A DNA stretch of 64,000 bases from Rotaria socialis (taxonomy: Eukaryota > Rotifera > Eurotatoria > Philodinida > Philodinidae). The position numbers and the translations under genes were made by a program. A model generated the notes under the pieces. That model did not search any database. It worked only from the letters and a program-made list of their open reading frames with translations, and was not told the origin of the DNA. Location of the stretch: the NCBI GenBank assembly GCA_905331475.1, contig CAJNYU010003185.1:1-64000 (forward strand). Direction: 5' to 3'. Shown here piece after piece: positions 1 through 10,150 of this stretch. Numbering within the stretch: position 1 is the stretch's first letter; every line of letters starts with the position of its first letter.

Positions 1-887
1 GTTGTGAAAAACACAGTTTTTGAGAGGACGGTTCTGATCAAACGCAATAATGTTGACAGCTGAAATTTTTAGGAGCGGTACATCTTTCAGTGCTCTTTCC
101 ATAGTGAAAATTTCAAATCCATATCTAGTTCCAAACAAAAGATTTGAATTAATCATCGAAGTTTTCACAACGCCGAGCGTTGAGTAAACGTGAACTATAT
201 TGATTATCTGGTGAAACAGTGCGTGGTATGGAAATTGAGAATTTTGTTGATCATTCAATGATAATGACACGAATATATTCAAGTCGTGGATCAAGATAGT
301 TAATGAGTTGATTCAGCTAAATGATCAAATAAAACATTTTGTATGTTAATTCAAGTATATATGTATATATACTTGCACATGAATTATTGGATGATAAGAT
401 TGTAATGTTTGAATAACCGATGTTTCATTAGAATAAATTCTCGAAATAGCTGTTTAAAACGATACGGAATACGAATCAAAGTTACGTATTATATATAATG
501 TCACACTGAAAGTAAATAGTATGCTGTATATTTAAATACTCTCATAAGCATGATTTTATTACTATCACGAATTTTCCCACTATCAGTTGAAGGAACGACT
601 ACACATAGTTTATCATAAAAATGTATTATTCGTGGTCCAACTGTAGCAAGTAAACCTAGATCAGCAAGTTCCAAAGGAACGTTCTTTTGTAAAGCAAATT
701 CACTCATTTGAATATCATCGTCAATATCTCTTGATTCAATGAACATTTAGAAATAACACGAATACTTTTTTCATCGACACCATTTGTTTTAGTTGCATAC
801 CATTCATGAACTTGTGTATCATCAATTTGAATAGCAACATTAATAGTATCGAGTAATTTAGCACCTAAACATTGACCTTCCACAAGT

Positions 888-895
888 GATATATT
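888..895. repeat. Target-site duplication, left copy (GATATATT)
   Basis: Identical to 4471-4478 at the other end of the hAT-like element. The two copies directly abut the terminal inverted repeats. Confidence 0.75.
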
Positions 896-2938
896 CAAGG
901 GGAAAAAAACTCATTCCGAGCCATTCGAATGGCTAGGAATTAGTGTCTTGAAGTAGTTCAAACGATGTAAAAGCTGTAAAATTCATTAGAAACATGATTA
1001 TCGTTATTGTCGAAGTGCTCTGACTAAAGGAAGCCTGTTGAAAATAGTATAATCGTTTTCCAATATGTATCAGACTTTATTCATTTTCATCACATTATGT
1101 TGTTACTGACACACATGAACATTTGTCATATTCATAATTACAAGTAATTTGCTAACAACGAGATCCATCATTATGTTGATAAAATAATATTTTAATAGAA
1201 TTAATTCACGATGGAGCCTCCCAAGCTGACTCCCATAGATTCCAATACATTTTTAATGCGAAGCAGAAGCATTTCTGTAGTCCGTCGCGAGTTTTCTTTT
1301 TCTTTTGTTTTCTCGACGTACGCATCTTTTTCATCATTTTACGACCCGATGATCTCGAGTACTGAAAATCATAGAAAACTCATTGAAACGACGGAAGATG
1401 AAAGTATCGAGATCGAACTTCTGACATATTTTTTCTATTCTTCAATCTGATATTCCGTTCACTCACAAATGTGCTTCCAAATGACGAAAATGAAAGAAAT
1501 TCGTTGCGAGATAATTAAAGTAACGTCATCAACATATATTAGTCACTATAGTCTATTCATTTACAGCTGATTTAAGATAATGAATCATGAAAATAATTAA
1601 TCAATCAATCGAAATCGTTCTTTAAGAATCTATCACTAAGTATCGATAGAGTTTTCGTAGCGATGAAATTCATCGTGTCTACATCAAAATAATCAAACAT
1701 ATCTTCGAATTCAAGATTTTTCGTAGTAGATCCGATTTAAGCTTCGCATCGCATTCGTATTCGAGTGAAACTTGAATACCATCTAGTTTAGATTTTTTCC
1801 TTTCTTTTTTTTTGAGTTATCAAAAAGTGAAATAAACAAATTTTGATTCGAAAATTTGTTAATCAATAGACAGACTAAACACTAAAACACTATGAACCCA
1901 CTTTTAGCAATAATAAACATGTTCTTTTAAATATATTCCTTCAAAAAGTGAGTATATTTCGAAGAACACATTTGTTATTGCTAAAATTTTCATGGTGTCT
2001 GAGTGTTCAGTCGGCCTACGTATTAACACAATTTCTGAGCAAAATCCAATTATTTCACTTTCTGGTAACTCAAAAAAAAAAGAAAATCTGAAAAATGAGT
2101 ATGATTTTTCAAGAAAGTGCTATGCATTCAAAGTCTTTTGCTATTTTTACTATAACATCGTGCAGTATCAATGGACGAAAGTTCATTGGAATCCGTGGGG
2201 TTCATCTTGGGAAACTCACTATAGTCAGTATAATTTCACTAAATGTAGTTTTGCGATTGAATATGCATACATAGATATATTAGTTATTGTAAAGAGCAAA
2301 CTGGACAAACTGTTTAGAAAATTGATTCCAAGCATAAAGGAAAACAGATAGTAAAGAATTCGACTGGTCGCTCAGCTAGGTGACTATTTAAATACTACTA
2401 CTACTACTAAATGTATCTTTTTTTTTCGAATTAACTGAATACTATTGAAATCAAATTGGATGTAAAACATTTATGTAACTAGTCTGCTTTATATGATTTT
2501 TCCTATCCTTGAAAGTTACTTGGATATTATAGAAAAATAGTCATTCAGTATGTATAAATGGGGAAGATTTAGAATAATTCGAAATCACAGATATCTCAGG
2601 CTGCTAAGGTTAGATGAGAGCAAGACTTTCAATGACTTAAGGGATTGATCAGAGGATTGTTACAAAATTAGTCAGAGTTAAGGAGAGTTTCCAATTTTTT
2701 TTTTGAAAATTGATCATCAAAAAGATACAATCACTTTGCTCAAGACAAACAAAATGTTTTTCGGGGACCTAGAAATCAAATCCCTGCTGTACTTTTAGAG
2801 TAAAAGTACTCCACATCTGAAATGATTTTTTTTCCATTTCATCTATATTATTTATGTACTTGAATTCGGATAATGCGTCGTTTTCAATCAATGAAAATCT
2901 ATTGATTTTCAATGATTAATACCACTACTTGTGAATAT

Positions 2939-3002
2939 GGGTGTGGGTGTGGTTGAGTTACGAATACAGTCACATCCACACACCCACACCCCACCCACAC
3001 CC
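2939..3002. repeat. GT-rich/CA-rich hairpin resembling TGTGGG telomere repeats
   Basis: The sequence runs GGGTGTGGGTGTGG, a 23-nt middle, then CCACACACCCACACC, so the strand can fold on itself. The hexamer TGTGGG is what I recall as the bdelloid telomere unit. A related copy in the opposite orientation lies at 18659-18730. Confidence 0.6.
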
Positions 3003-3653
3003 TCACAGCATAGCAATAATTTGAAGCATTTTTTTGAATACTTTCTGGTATGTCTTTTTAATCATTTACTAAAAGAACTAGAAATAAGATTTTTCCTTTA
3101 CTTATAATCTCTGAACACTTAGCTTGAAAATCTGCTATCTAGTTTTCTCGGGTTTTATTTTATTGTTGAGTTAATTAGACTTTATTGATGTCGTTGAAAA
3201 TTCATATCAATGCGTTAAAACTGCTATCATTTATGGGTGCTTCTATCATCACCAGTTATCCTGATAGCAAAATGATTTACAGATTTAGAATCAGCATATG
3301 AAACTACGCATAATCTAGTTTTTAGAAAAAAAATCTTCAAAAAACGACCCTAGGGTGGGGTACACGCAAAATTTTCGAAAAACTAATGCTTCCACGTAGT
3401 TTCATACGCTGATTCTAAAATAAATGATAGCAGTTTAAACACATTTATATCGATTTTCGATAGCATCAAGAAAAGTCCAATTTTCTCAACAATAAAGCAT
3501 GAACCGAGAAATGTACATAGCAGATTTTCAAGCTAAGATTTCAGAGATTCTAAATAAAGCAAAATTCTTATTTCTAGATCTCTGACTTAATGATTAGATA
3601 TACATACCAGAAAGTATTCGAAAAAATTCTTCAAATTATTGCTACGCTGTGGG
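3002..3653. repeat. Long imperfect palindrome (foldback), arms about 280-320 bp
   Basis: The left arm, about 3002-3325, begins CTCACAGCATAGCAATAATT. The right arm, about 3376-3653, is its inverted copy and, reverse-complemented, begins CCCACAGCGTAGCAATAATT. Matching blocks continue inward, including the pair around GAATCAGCATATGAAACTAC. The spacer is only about 50 bp. The left arm carries an extra segment of roughly 45 bp near 3236-3285. Arm divergence looks like 10-20% by eye. No coding capacity is seen. It lies inside the hAT-like element. Confidence 0.8.
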
Positions 3654-4470
3654 CATTTTTTAGCTTAGATAACTTTGTCTTTAATCAAATGATCCTTTTA
3701 TGGTCAACTTTTTGTGCTGATCACGAATCTGAAATCATATTTTTGATTCGAGCAATCATATAAAATATAGTCAACTAATCAAGGATCTGATTGAATACAG
3801 AAAAATATTCAATGTCAACATTTGTGGTGTAGAGTAACTATTTTGCTCAACTTTTATCTAAATAAGCAATACTATCGAAGATGTAGAATTTCAAGGGCTT
3901 TCAGGTAATATATGAACTATTTTGGGATGGCATGATCCGGCATGGTTATAGTCAAAATACTGAAAAGTTCCCATTTTAACCAATCGTAATTTTTGTCTAT
4001 ATATTGGTATTATCTACTGATATATGATGCTGGATAAACAAATCAATCACTACGTTTTGTAGAGAAAATATTTCTCTATCTTTTGAGACGTTTTTGAACT
4101 CAAACGAATGAGCAAATGTAGAGGAACGGACAAAATACTAATGACACCCTAAAAACTTCACTTTTTGACCAAATATAAATGGTGTATAACTTATTAACGC
4201 TAGTATTTTTCACAGGCACATCAGAAAGATCTGATATTTTGGATTCACTTATGGTATGACTAGACCTTCGATTTAAGATAGTTAAATCGAAAATCAACAG
4301 TTCACCGGCGGCCGACTCCTAGTAAAGCTGCTAAGTGGTTCCACGGACCCTCTCTTAAGATTCATTTAGAAAAAGGGTTCATCCCCATTTGAGAAAATTT
4401 TAGAATAACTAGGAATATATTGGAATGGTTAGGAAGGGCGGGGAATGCCCGAATGAGTTTTTCCCCCTTG

Positions 4471-4478
4471 GATATATT
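4471..4478. repeat. Target-site duplication, right copy (GATATATT)
   Basis: Identical to 888-895. Together the two copies define the insertion boundaries to the base. Confidence 0.75.
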
Positions 4479-6114
4479 AGTCTGAATTAAAAAAGTTTGA
4501 ATTCACATTTTCTTCTCCAGCATCTGAACGTTTACTATTCACATTGTAGACAACTAATCAACGACCTAACATTTGATTATCATATTAGTATGTCATAGCT
4601 ATTTCAGCAAGCCGATTTTGAATCAAATATGTTGCATGTTATAGAACAAAATAAACTATAAGCATTCCTTCAACAGAACGAAAGATAACTTGGCTCATGT
4701 AAGACAGAATGAATTTCACCTCAAAAGCATAATCATGCGAGCAATTGCTAATGACTTCGCAATCATTGTTTGTGTTAGATCAGGAATTTCTTTTGTAGTA
4801 ACTTAACTCGTCGCCCCAAGTAAAAATGAGTCTATTGAATAAAAAAATTACAAATACACATACTTCTGGTGTAATATCATCTAGGCTGATTTCCCGTTCC
4901 ACTAGTTGTCAATATTAAATTCGGTCGTAATTCATCACACAATTTCAACAATGTTTCCTAGAATTAAGAAATAAACTAGATCAACCTAACATTTAAACGA
5001 TAAAAACGACATTCCTTGACATGCAGCTGGTCCTGAACGATCTTTTCTTGGATCATCATAACCAGGGGTACTCACTGGAATAAACTAAAATATATTTATA
5101 ATCAGTTATTCGGTTGAGTTAAGGAATGAATATGTGAAATAAATAAATATTTGACCAGAGGAAAATAAATAAGTTCCTATCAAACACGCATACATGATCA
5201 TAGAGCTCTTCTAAACAAAAACAAAGGTAAGAATAAAACATAGTTGATTGTATAACATACGAAATCGATCCTCTAATTTTTGTGTTTTTCTTTTTCCACC
5301 ATGGAATTCATAAAATTTGTTTCTAAGGATTCGAAACCGAATAGAGGTACAATAATACCTGATTTTATCTACATATATGAAATTCATGATAGAATTGAAT
5401 TTATTTGAGAGGAAAACGAAGTTACCTGTTAATTGTTGACCATTTTTAGTTGCTAATTTCTATACATGTTCAGCTGATTGACGTTCTTCGATTTTCTGAA
5501 TAGAATCATTTTCTCCCGTTATTCAAAACCAAAACAGTTCAATTAATTATTTTGGCTCTTGTTCAAGATTTCTATGGCATTGAGTAAGTAAAATTTTTAA
5601 TTCCTATTGGAGCTTGCTCTACACAGTTATTTTCAACAATCGATGTTGTATCATCAATATAACAACCAATTCATATTTGATTTTTAGCTTGCTGAGATTT
5701 GGAGAGCTCAAATAAATTGATTAATTTTTTGATAGTCATTTATCTTCATTATGGTTGCAGTTTAAGTTCACTATTCGAACGAATATGATATTGTAATTCA
5801 GCATCGGTTTGTTGAGAAAAAAATCAACCTGATAATGATTGATTACGATCCGTTAAAAGGTTTGTTCAACCTTTTTGTTTAACAGTTTGTATTAATTCAG
5901 GTAGTTTCAAGATTATCTTTAGCATACATATGATGTCTTAATTCCTGCATAGATTTCTTCACTTTTAATAATACATTTTATTAATTGAATTAATAATTCA
6001 ATCAGAGTCTCAGTTGACATTGATCGTTCTGGTTTAATCCGTGTAAGTTGTTCACCGCGATCATACCGAGATGGATTTGTTAGAATAGGGTACGTATAAG
6101 TGTGGGCAGATTTT

Positions 6115-7400
6115 TAAAAAAAATATCGACAACAGAAGCATCATATTGTCATAATATTAAAACCCTATCTATTTTTTATCTATATCAATTGATAGAAAAA
6201 GATGAATTCTTTGTCTATTAAATTAATAAGTGTATGCGTGTGGGTGTGGAGCGACGGGATGATAGACACTGATTCATACCTACACCCACACCCACACCCA
6301 GGGATCCTTAGAGGATCAAGATTGTCAAAAATATAAGATTTTTCGATAAAAATGACAAAAAGAGAGAATATTTTATACACCGCTTCTGTTCAATTGTTTT
6401 GGTGTTTTTTAACAGCTCTGCTTGAAAATCGTCTTAATGAAGCTGTTATAAACAGTTCAACCATAGCCAAGATCCTTATGTAACTTTTCTACTGAAATAA
6501 GTCACCAATTCGAGGATCATTATAAAAGTTTTTCACAAATCGATAAATAACAATAAAGTAAATCATAAGCTTTGAAAAAACAAATGCTATTTCTCATAAT
6601 AAAAAGAGCCATTTCAGATTACGGACATGACTTCCCAAAAAAATCTCAACCTAATTTTATTGTCCTGATAATCAGCATTCATTGCTTATTATTTTCCACA
6701 AGTTTATTTTGTATTTTATCATAACTCAATTTTTTCTGGTAATAAATAAGAGTAAATGAAAATGCATATACACAGGATGGTGTAAAATTTCACGAGCTTT
6801 CAAAAAATGTGGTTACTTAAAATAAAATATGTTCTTTTGGTAACAGTATCCTCAAAATAGATAGTGAAACTTATTTTTCCAGTGGTATATATATATACAG
6901 CTTTTATGTCTAACTAAAACTTCACAAAAAAAACTGGTACATGATCACTGCGTGAATGTTTTTCTTCTTTTGAACTATTTTGTATTTTGAAACAAATGTC
7001 GCTATAATACAAGGATTTGCCCAAAACACATGATGATACACATTAAAAGTTTTTTTTTCGTCTAAAGACAATAGCAAAATTAAGAGCTTTTCGGAAATTT
7101 TCTACTTTCTTCGATAAAATATAGGACAAAAATAAGACTTTTTTGAAAATATAGGAATTATAGGAAATATAGGCCGAATCGCAGCTCAGCCGCTCTTGCC
7201 TAGTGTAATATATTTTTTCTGATCAATTTTACAATAGTTCATATTTGTAAATTGTCTAATAGTGTTTGTTGTTTGTGTGAAATGTTAGTGATGTTAATTT
7301 AGAGGGTTGTTTTTTATTTTCTAATATATAAAACAACTTTTTTATATTATTACTATTAAGAAAAGAAATAAGCAATCACATTAATCGTCAGTTACTCTTC
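6115..7400. other. Intergenic stretch before the nested transposons
   Basis: No supported gene. The stretch contains the GT/CA hairpin at 6230-6301 and AT-rich sequence with homopolymer runs. The 66-codon frame on the minus strand at 6180-6380 is produced by the hairpin and is not treated as a gene. Confidence 0.6.
6230..6301. repeat. GT-rich/CA-rich hairpin with telomere-like ends
   Basis: It has a GTGTGGGTGTGG arm, a middle of about 33 nt, and a complementary CTACACCCACACCCACACCC arm. The ends match those of the other hairpins in the window, but the middle differs. Confidence 0.55.
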
Positions 7401-7408
7401 GTTTGAAT
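7401..7408. repeat. Target-site duplication of the MITE, left copy (GTTTGAAT)
   Basis: Identical to 15496-15503 and directly abuts the CAGTGG terminus. Confidence 0.8.
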
Positions 7409-7442
7409 CAGTGGTGAACCCAGGATTCTGGGCTAGGGGGGG

Positions 7443-7664
7443 TGTAACGGCACAGTGTGTCGTTACTTGTGTTGTCGATTGTTTGGTTTCTGATTTCTAG
7501 TTCGCCTTTCGTTGTCTTTCTTGATACGTTAGTTCTTCGTGTTCTATTTCGATGAAAAGCTCGTTTCGCGTTGGCGCTCGAAGAAGTTAGATTAATTATT
7601 GTATATATATAGTTTACTTGTTCTTGTTGCATAAAAAGATAAGAATAGATCTTAATTTATTGTT
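7443..7664 (+). repeat. Partial extra LTR copy, probably an assembly duplicate
   Basis: These 222 bases are identical to 7666-7887, the first part of the 5' LTR, and are separated from it by a single N at 7665. The GGGGG that precedes this piece (7438-7442) matches the GGGGG after the 3' LTR (15177-15181), as expected for the 5-bp target duplication of the retrotransposon. The true 5' LTR therefore probably starts at 7443, and the second start at 7666 is the scaffold join repeating the same bases. Confidence 0.75.
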
Positions 7665-7665
7665 N

Positions 7666-8016
7666 TGTAACGGCACAGTGTGTCGTTACTTGTGTTGTCG
7701 ATTGTTTGGTTTCTGATTTCTAGTTCGCCTTTCGTTGTCTTTCTTGATACGTTAGTTCTTCGTGTTCTATTTCGATGAAAAGCTCGTTTCGCGTTGGCGC
7801 TCGAAGAAGTTAGATTAATTATTGTATATATATAGTTTACTTGTTCTTGTTGCATAAAAAGATAAGAATAGATCTTAATTTATTGTTTTACATTGAGTAT
7901 TGAACATACAACTGTAAACTATATTCAACCACTTATTATAACTTATCAAGAGCATTTTCACTAAATCATTCGAAATCATTATTTTGTAACGAGCTTGCTG
8001 ACTACCTAGCATCTCA
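7666..8016 (+). repeat. 5' LTR of the Ty3/gypsy element, 351 bp
   Basis: Begins TGTAACGGCACAG and ends CTAGCATCTCA (TG...CA), and is the same length as the 3' LTR at 14826-15176. By eye the two are identical over their whole length, which implies a very recent insertion. A TATATATATAG tract in the middle is a candidate core promoter. Confidence 0.9.
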
Positions 8017-8018
8017 AG

Positions 8019-8036
8019 TGGCGCAGTCCTGGGTTG
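8019..8036 (+). other. Primer-binding site, tRNA-Ser-like start
   Basis: Two bases after the LTR the sequence reads TGGCGCAGTCCTGGGTTG. TGG is the complement of the tRNA CCA tail, and TGGCGCAGTC is the start used by Ty3/gypsy elements primed by tRNA-Ser, such as Drosophila 17.6 and 297. The match to that tRNA class appears to weaken after about ten bases, so the exact primer is uncertain. Confidence 0.6.
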
Positions 8037-8178
8037 GGTTTGATTATATACAAATATATGTTTATTTAATTGACTTTGAAATATTTCTCGACGTATCAAC
8101 ATAAAAATCATCAATATTATAACAATACCATTCTCACAATATTTTTCTTGTTGTCCTTATCATTCTCATTTATCAGAT

Positions 8179-10104
8179 ATGTCTATCGCTGATGACCTAG
8201 CACCAAACCAATCTGATAAAAATTATGATTCTGATGACTCAGCAACATCAAAGTCAATATTTAATAGATCATCGTTTCAAAAAATTGCATCAGAACCACC
8301 AAATACAAGATTTAATCTGATTTGTTCCGAACAAATTTCTTCGGCTTGTAAATCGACGGACTTAGAGCAAGTTTGCAAACCGAATTCTCCGATTCGTTTT
8401 CTTGAAAAACAAATTGCTAATCAAAATAAAGCATTACAGGATCAACAATCAGAAATAATTCATTTGCAAAAAGTTATAAATGATTTAAATAATCAACTGA
8501 ATCATGTGAAACCTGTCATTAATTCTGTACCATACTCACCACATATATATTCTCGACCAAATTCAGTTCATGATTGTTTGCCTGAATTTGTTACTCATCA
8601 ATATGCTGATTCTAATGAATCAAATCGACAAGTGTATATTCAACATCCTAATGAAATTTTTAATTCTCGTTCAGTTCAAACACCACCATCGTATCATCCT
8701 GATACAATAGCTGATGCTAATCAAACACGTATGTTACATGAAGCATTACATAAATTAAGTTTATCACTTGAATATCGTAATACTCAAATTGATGATCTCA
8801 AAAAGGAGATAACTGAAATTCGTCATTTTCAATCAAATATGTATAATAATTTTCTACAAGCACCATCGAGACCTATTACAACACCACTATGTAATAATTC
8901 TCATACATCTGCATTTACACCAATGACTGCTGCTGCTAAACCTCAAGCAACAGGTTTAGCTACAAATACATTAGCATCGACATCGTTTATGCCATTTACT
9001 ATGTCTCTCGCACACAATTTGCCTACTTTTAGTGGTAAAGAGTGTGAAATGCCAACGAAATTTGTTACTGAATTTGAATTACGTGCAACAAGTCTTGTTG
9101 GTTATAATGATGATTATTTACTACGAGCTGTGCAACAATCTTTATCAGAAACCGCACTCACATGGTATATTCAAACACATCAAGAACAACCTGTTAGTAC
9201 ATGGGGACAATTTAAACAATTATTTCTAAGTCGATTTCGAACTCCAGAGAAAATTGAATCTTTACATGGCTGTTTACGTACATTGTGGCAAGGTGATAAC
9301 GAACCAACTGCAGATTATTTTGAACGTTTAAAAGCATTAATGTCGGAAATCGAACCGCAAACATCTTTGGATTATATTAAAAGAAAATTTTTACAGAAAC
9401 TCCGAAAAGATATACGTGATAAAATGACACTTGGTTTAACATCTAATTTATCTGATCTTGTTCACAAAGCAATCGAAATTGAATCGAATATTGTTCGACA
9501 AAAAATTGACGACAAACTTCGTGATGCACATAAAGAAGACAACATTAATAAAAAGCCTACAACTATTAATAACTTGTCAAATACTTTTCAGCAAAATTCA
9601 TCATCTTCGACAACTTGTAATGAGCAAATGTCAAATGATAATTATAATAATAATTTTAGCATCACAAGTAACAAACATAACCAAAATCATCCGACCAATA
9701 ATAAATATTCCAGAACATTTACAAATTCAATAACATTACCTACTCGATCATCTCAAACTCGCCACGAACATTTTACCTCTCGACAAAATTTTCATCAAAA
9801 TATGACGGTAAGACCCCGAAATAATAATCGATGGTGCTCTTTTTGTTCAAGTGCAACTCATGATTGGCTTTACTGTTATTCTAATCCAAATGGTATTAAT
9901 TATGATCCAAAAAAAGATCGCTATTTACAACAACAGCAATCTTGTCCTCAAACAAAATTATTGCCTCATTATTCTCAACAATATCATCAACAAAACAGTA
10001 ATAGCGAGCATTACTATCAACAACCAGATCCATATGAATCTATTCATCAACAAAAAGAGCAACCGCATCATCAACACCAATATTCGATGTCAAAAAACAT
10101 TTAG
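8179..10104 (+). CDS. gag: Ty3/gypsy Gag polyprotein, 641 aa
   Basis: This is the structural protein of the retrotransposon particle. After an N-terminal disordered and coiled region (about residues 75-225), a capsid-type retrotransposon gag domain starts near residue 275 (LPTFSGKECEMPTKFVTEFE) and includes the conserved ALTWY and GDNEPTADYFERLKAL stretches. A single CCHC zinc knuckle, C-x2-C-x4-H-x4-C, lies near residues 553-566 (CSFCSSATHDWLYC), and the C-terminus is rich in Gln and His. The ATG at 8181-centred 8179 follows a 162-base leader after the LTR. The stop at 10102-10104 lies four bases after a slippery AAAAAAC, so a fraction of ribosomes should shift into pol. The frame is intact. 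Confidence 0.93.
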   Translation: MSIADDLAPNQSDKNYDSDDSATSKSIFNRSSFQKIASEPPNTRFNLICSEQISSACKSTDLEQVCKPNSPIRFLEKQIANQNKALQDQQSEIIHLQKVINDLNNQLNHVKPVINSVPYSPHIYSRPNSVHDCLPEFVTHQYADSNESNRQVYIQHPNEIFNSRSVQTPPSYHPDTIADANQTRMLHEALHKLSLSLEYRNTQIDDLKKEITEIRHFQSNMYNNFLQAPSRPITTPLCNNSHTSAFTPMTAAAKPQATGLATNTLASTSFMPFTMSLAHNLPTFSGKECEMPTKFVTEFELRATSLVGYNDDYLLRAVQQSLSETALTWYIQTHQEQPVSTWGQFKQLFLSRFRTPEKIESLHGCLRTLWQGDNEPTADYFERLKALMSEIEPQTSLDYIKRKFLQKLRKDIRDKMTLGLTSNLSDLVHKAIEIESNIVRQKIDDKLRDAHKEDNINKKPTTINNLSNTFQQNSSSSTTCNEQMSNDNYNNNFSITSNKHNQNHPTNNKYSRTFTNSITLPTRSSQTRHEHFTSRQNFHQNMTVRPRNNNRWCSFCSSATHDWLYCYSNPNGINYDPKKDRYLQQQQSCPQTKLLPHYSQQYHQQNSNSEHYYQQPDPYESIHQQKEQPHHQHQYSMSKNI

Positions 10105-10150
10105 GGGAGTCGGCCATAGAGGAGCAACCGATTCCGACATCAATCTCCTC
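10092..10150 (+). promoter_or_regulatory. -1 ribosomal frameshift signal: slippery A AAA AAC plus H-type pseudoknot
   Basis: AAAAAAC occupies 10092-10098, with the gag codons phased as A AAA AAC, the canonical X XXY YYZ layout. After a 7-nt spacer, stem 1 pairs 10106-10113 (GGAGTCGG) with 10128-10135 (CCGATTCC), 8 bp with one G-U. Stem 2 pairs 10119-10124 (GAGGAG), inside the loop of stem 1, with 10145-10150 (CTCCTC), 6 bp perfect. Slipping back one base moves reading from gag into the pol frame, which is open from before the heptamer to 14351. The structure is hand-drawn and has not been energy-tested. Confidence 0.8.

Larger units (their letters stand above)
896..4470. mobile_element. Non-autonomous hAT-like DNA transposon, 3,575 bp
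   Basis: The left end reads CAAGGGGAAAAAAACTCATT and the reverse complement of the right end reads CAAGGGGGAAAAACTCATTC, so the ends are imperfect terminal inverted repeats. Both sides carry the same 8-bp direct repeat GATATATT (888-895 and 4471-4478). An 8-bp duplication with CA-starting ends is typical of the hAT superfamily. No transposase-like reading frame is present: the longest frame inside (1992-2351) has no recognisable motif. The element is a composite that holds a long palindrome (3002-3653) and a GT-rich hairpin (2939-3002). It would need a transposase supplied from elsewhere in the genome. Confidence 0.75.
1..6115 (-). pseudogene. Decayed multi-exon gene of unknown family, split by a transposon
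   Basis: Reading the minus strand from 6115 down to 1, protein-like stretches appear in several frames, separated by stops, frameshifts and possible introns. The clearest are 6110-5940 (contains RYDRGEQLTRIKPERSMSTE), about 5075-4995 (TPGYDDPRKDRSGPAACQG), 4960-4885 (ETLLKLCDELRPNLILTTSG), 4810-4730 (TTKEIPDLTQTMIAKSLAIA), 898-704 (VEGQCLGAKLLDTINVAIQI), 746-520 (ELADLGLLATVGPRIIHFYD) and 190-1 (TMERALKDVPLLKISAVNII). The stretch 5840-5450 is full of stops but still reads as helix-rich protein. The hAT-like element at 896-4470 lies inside the exon that starts near 4490. Joining its two flanks restores a splice acceptor and an open frame. I do not recognise the family. A gene broken in this copy is more likely than a working one, although short intact exons leave some doubt. 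It continues past the left edge. Confidence 0.55.

Noticed and set aside
1992-2351. Plus-strand open frame of 119 codons
   Set aside because: It lies inside the non-autonomous hAT-like element, has no motif and an irregular composition, and no splice partners. Probably chance.
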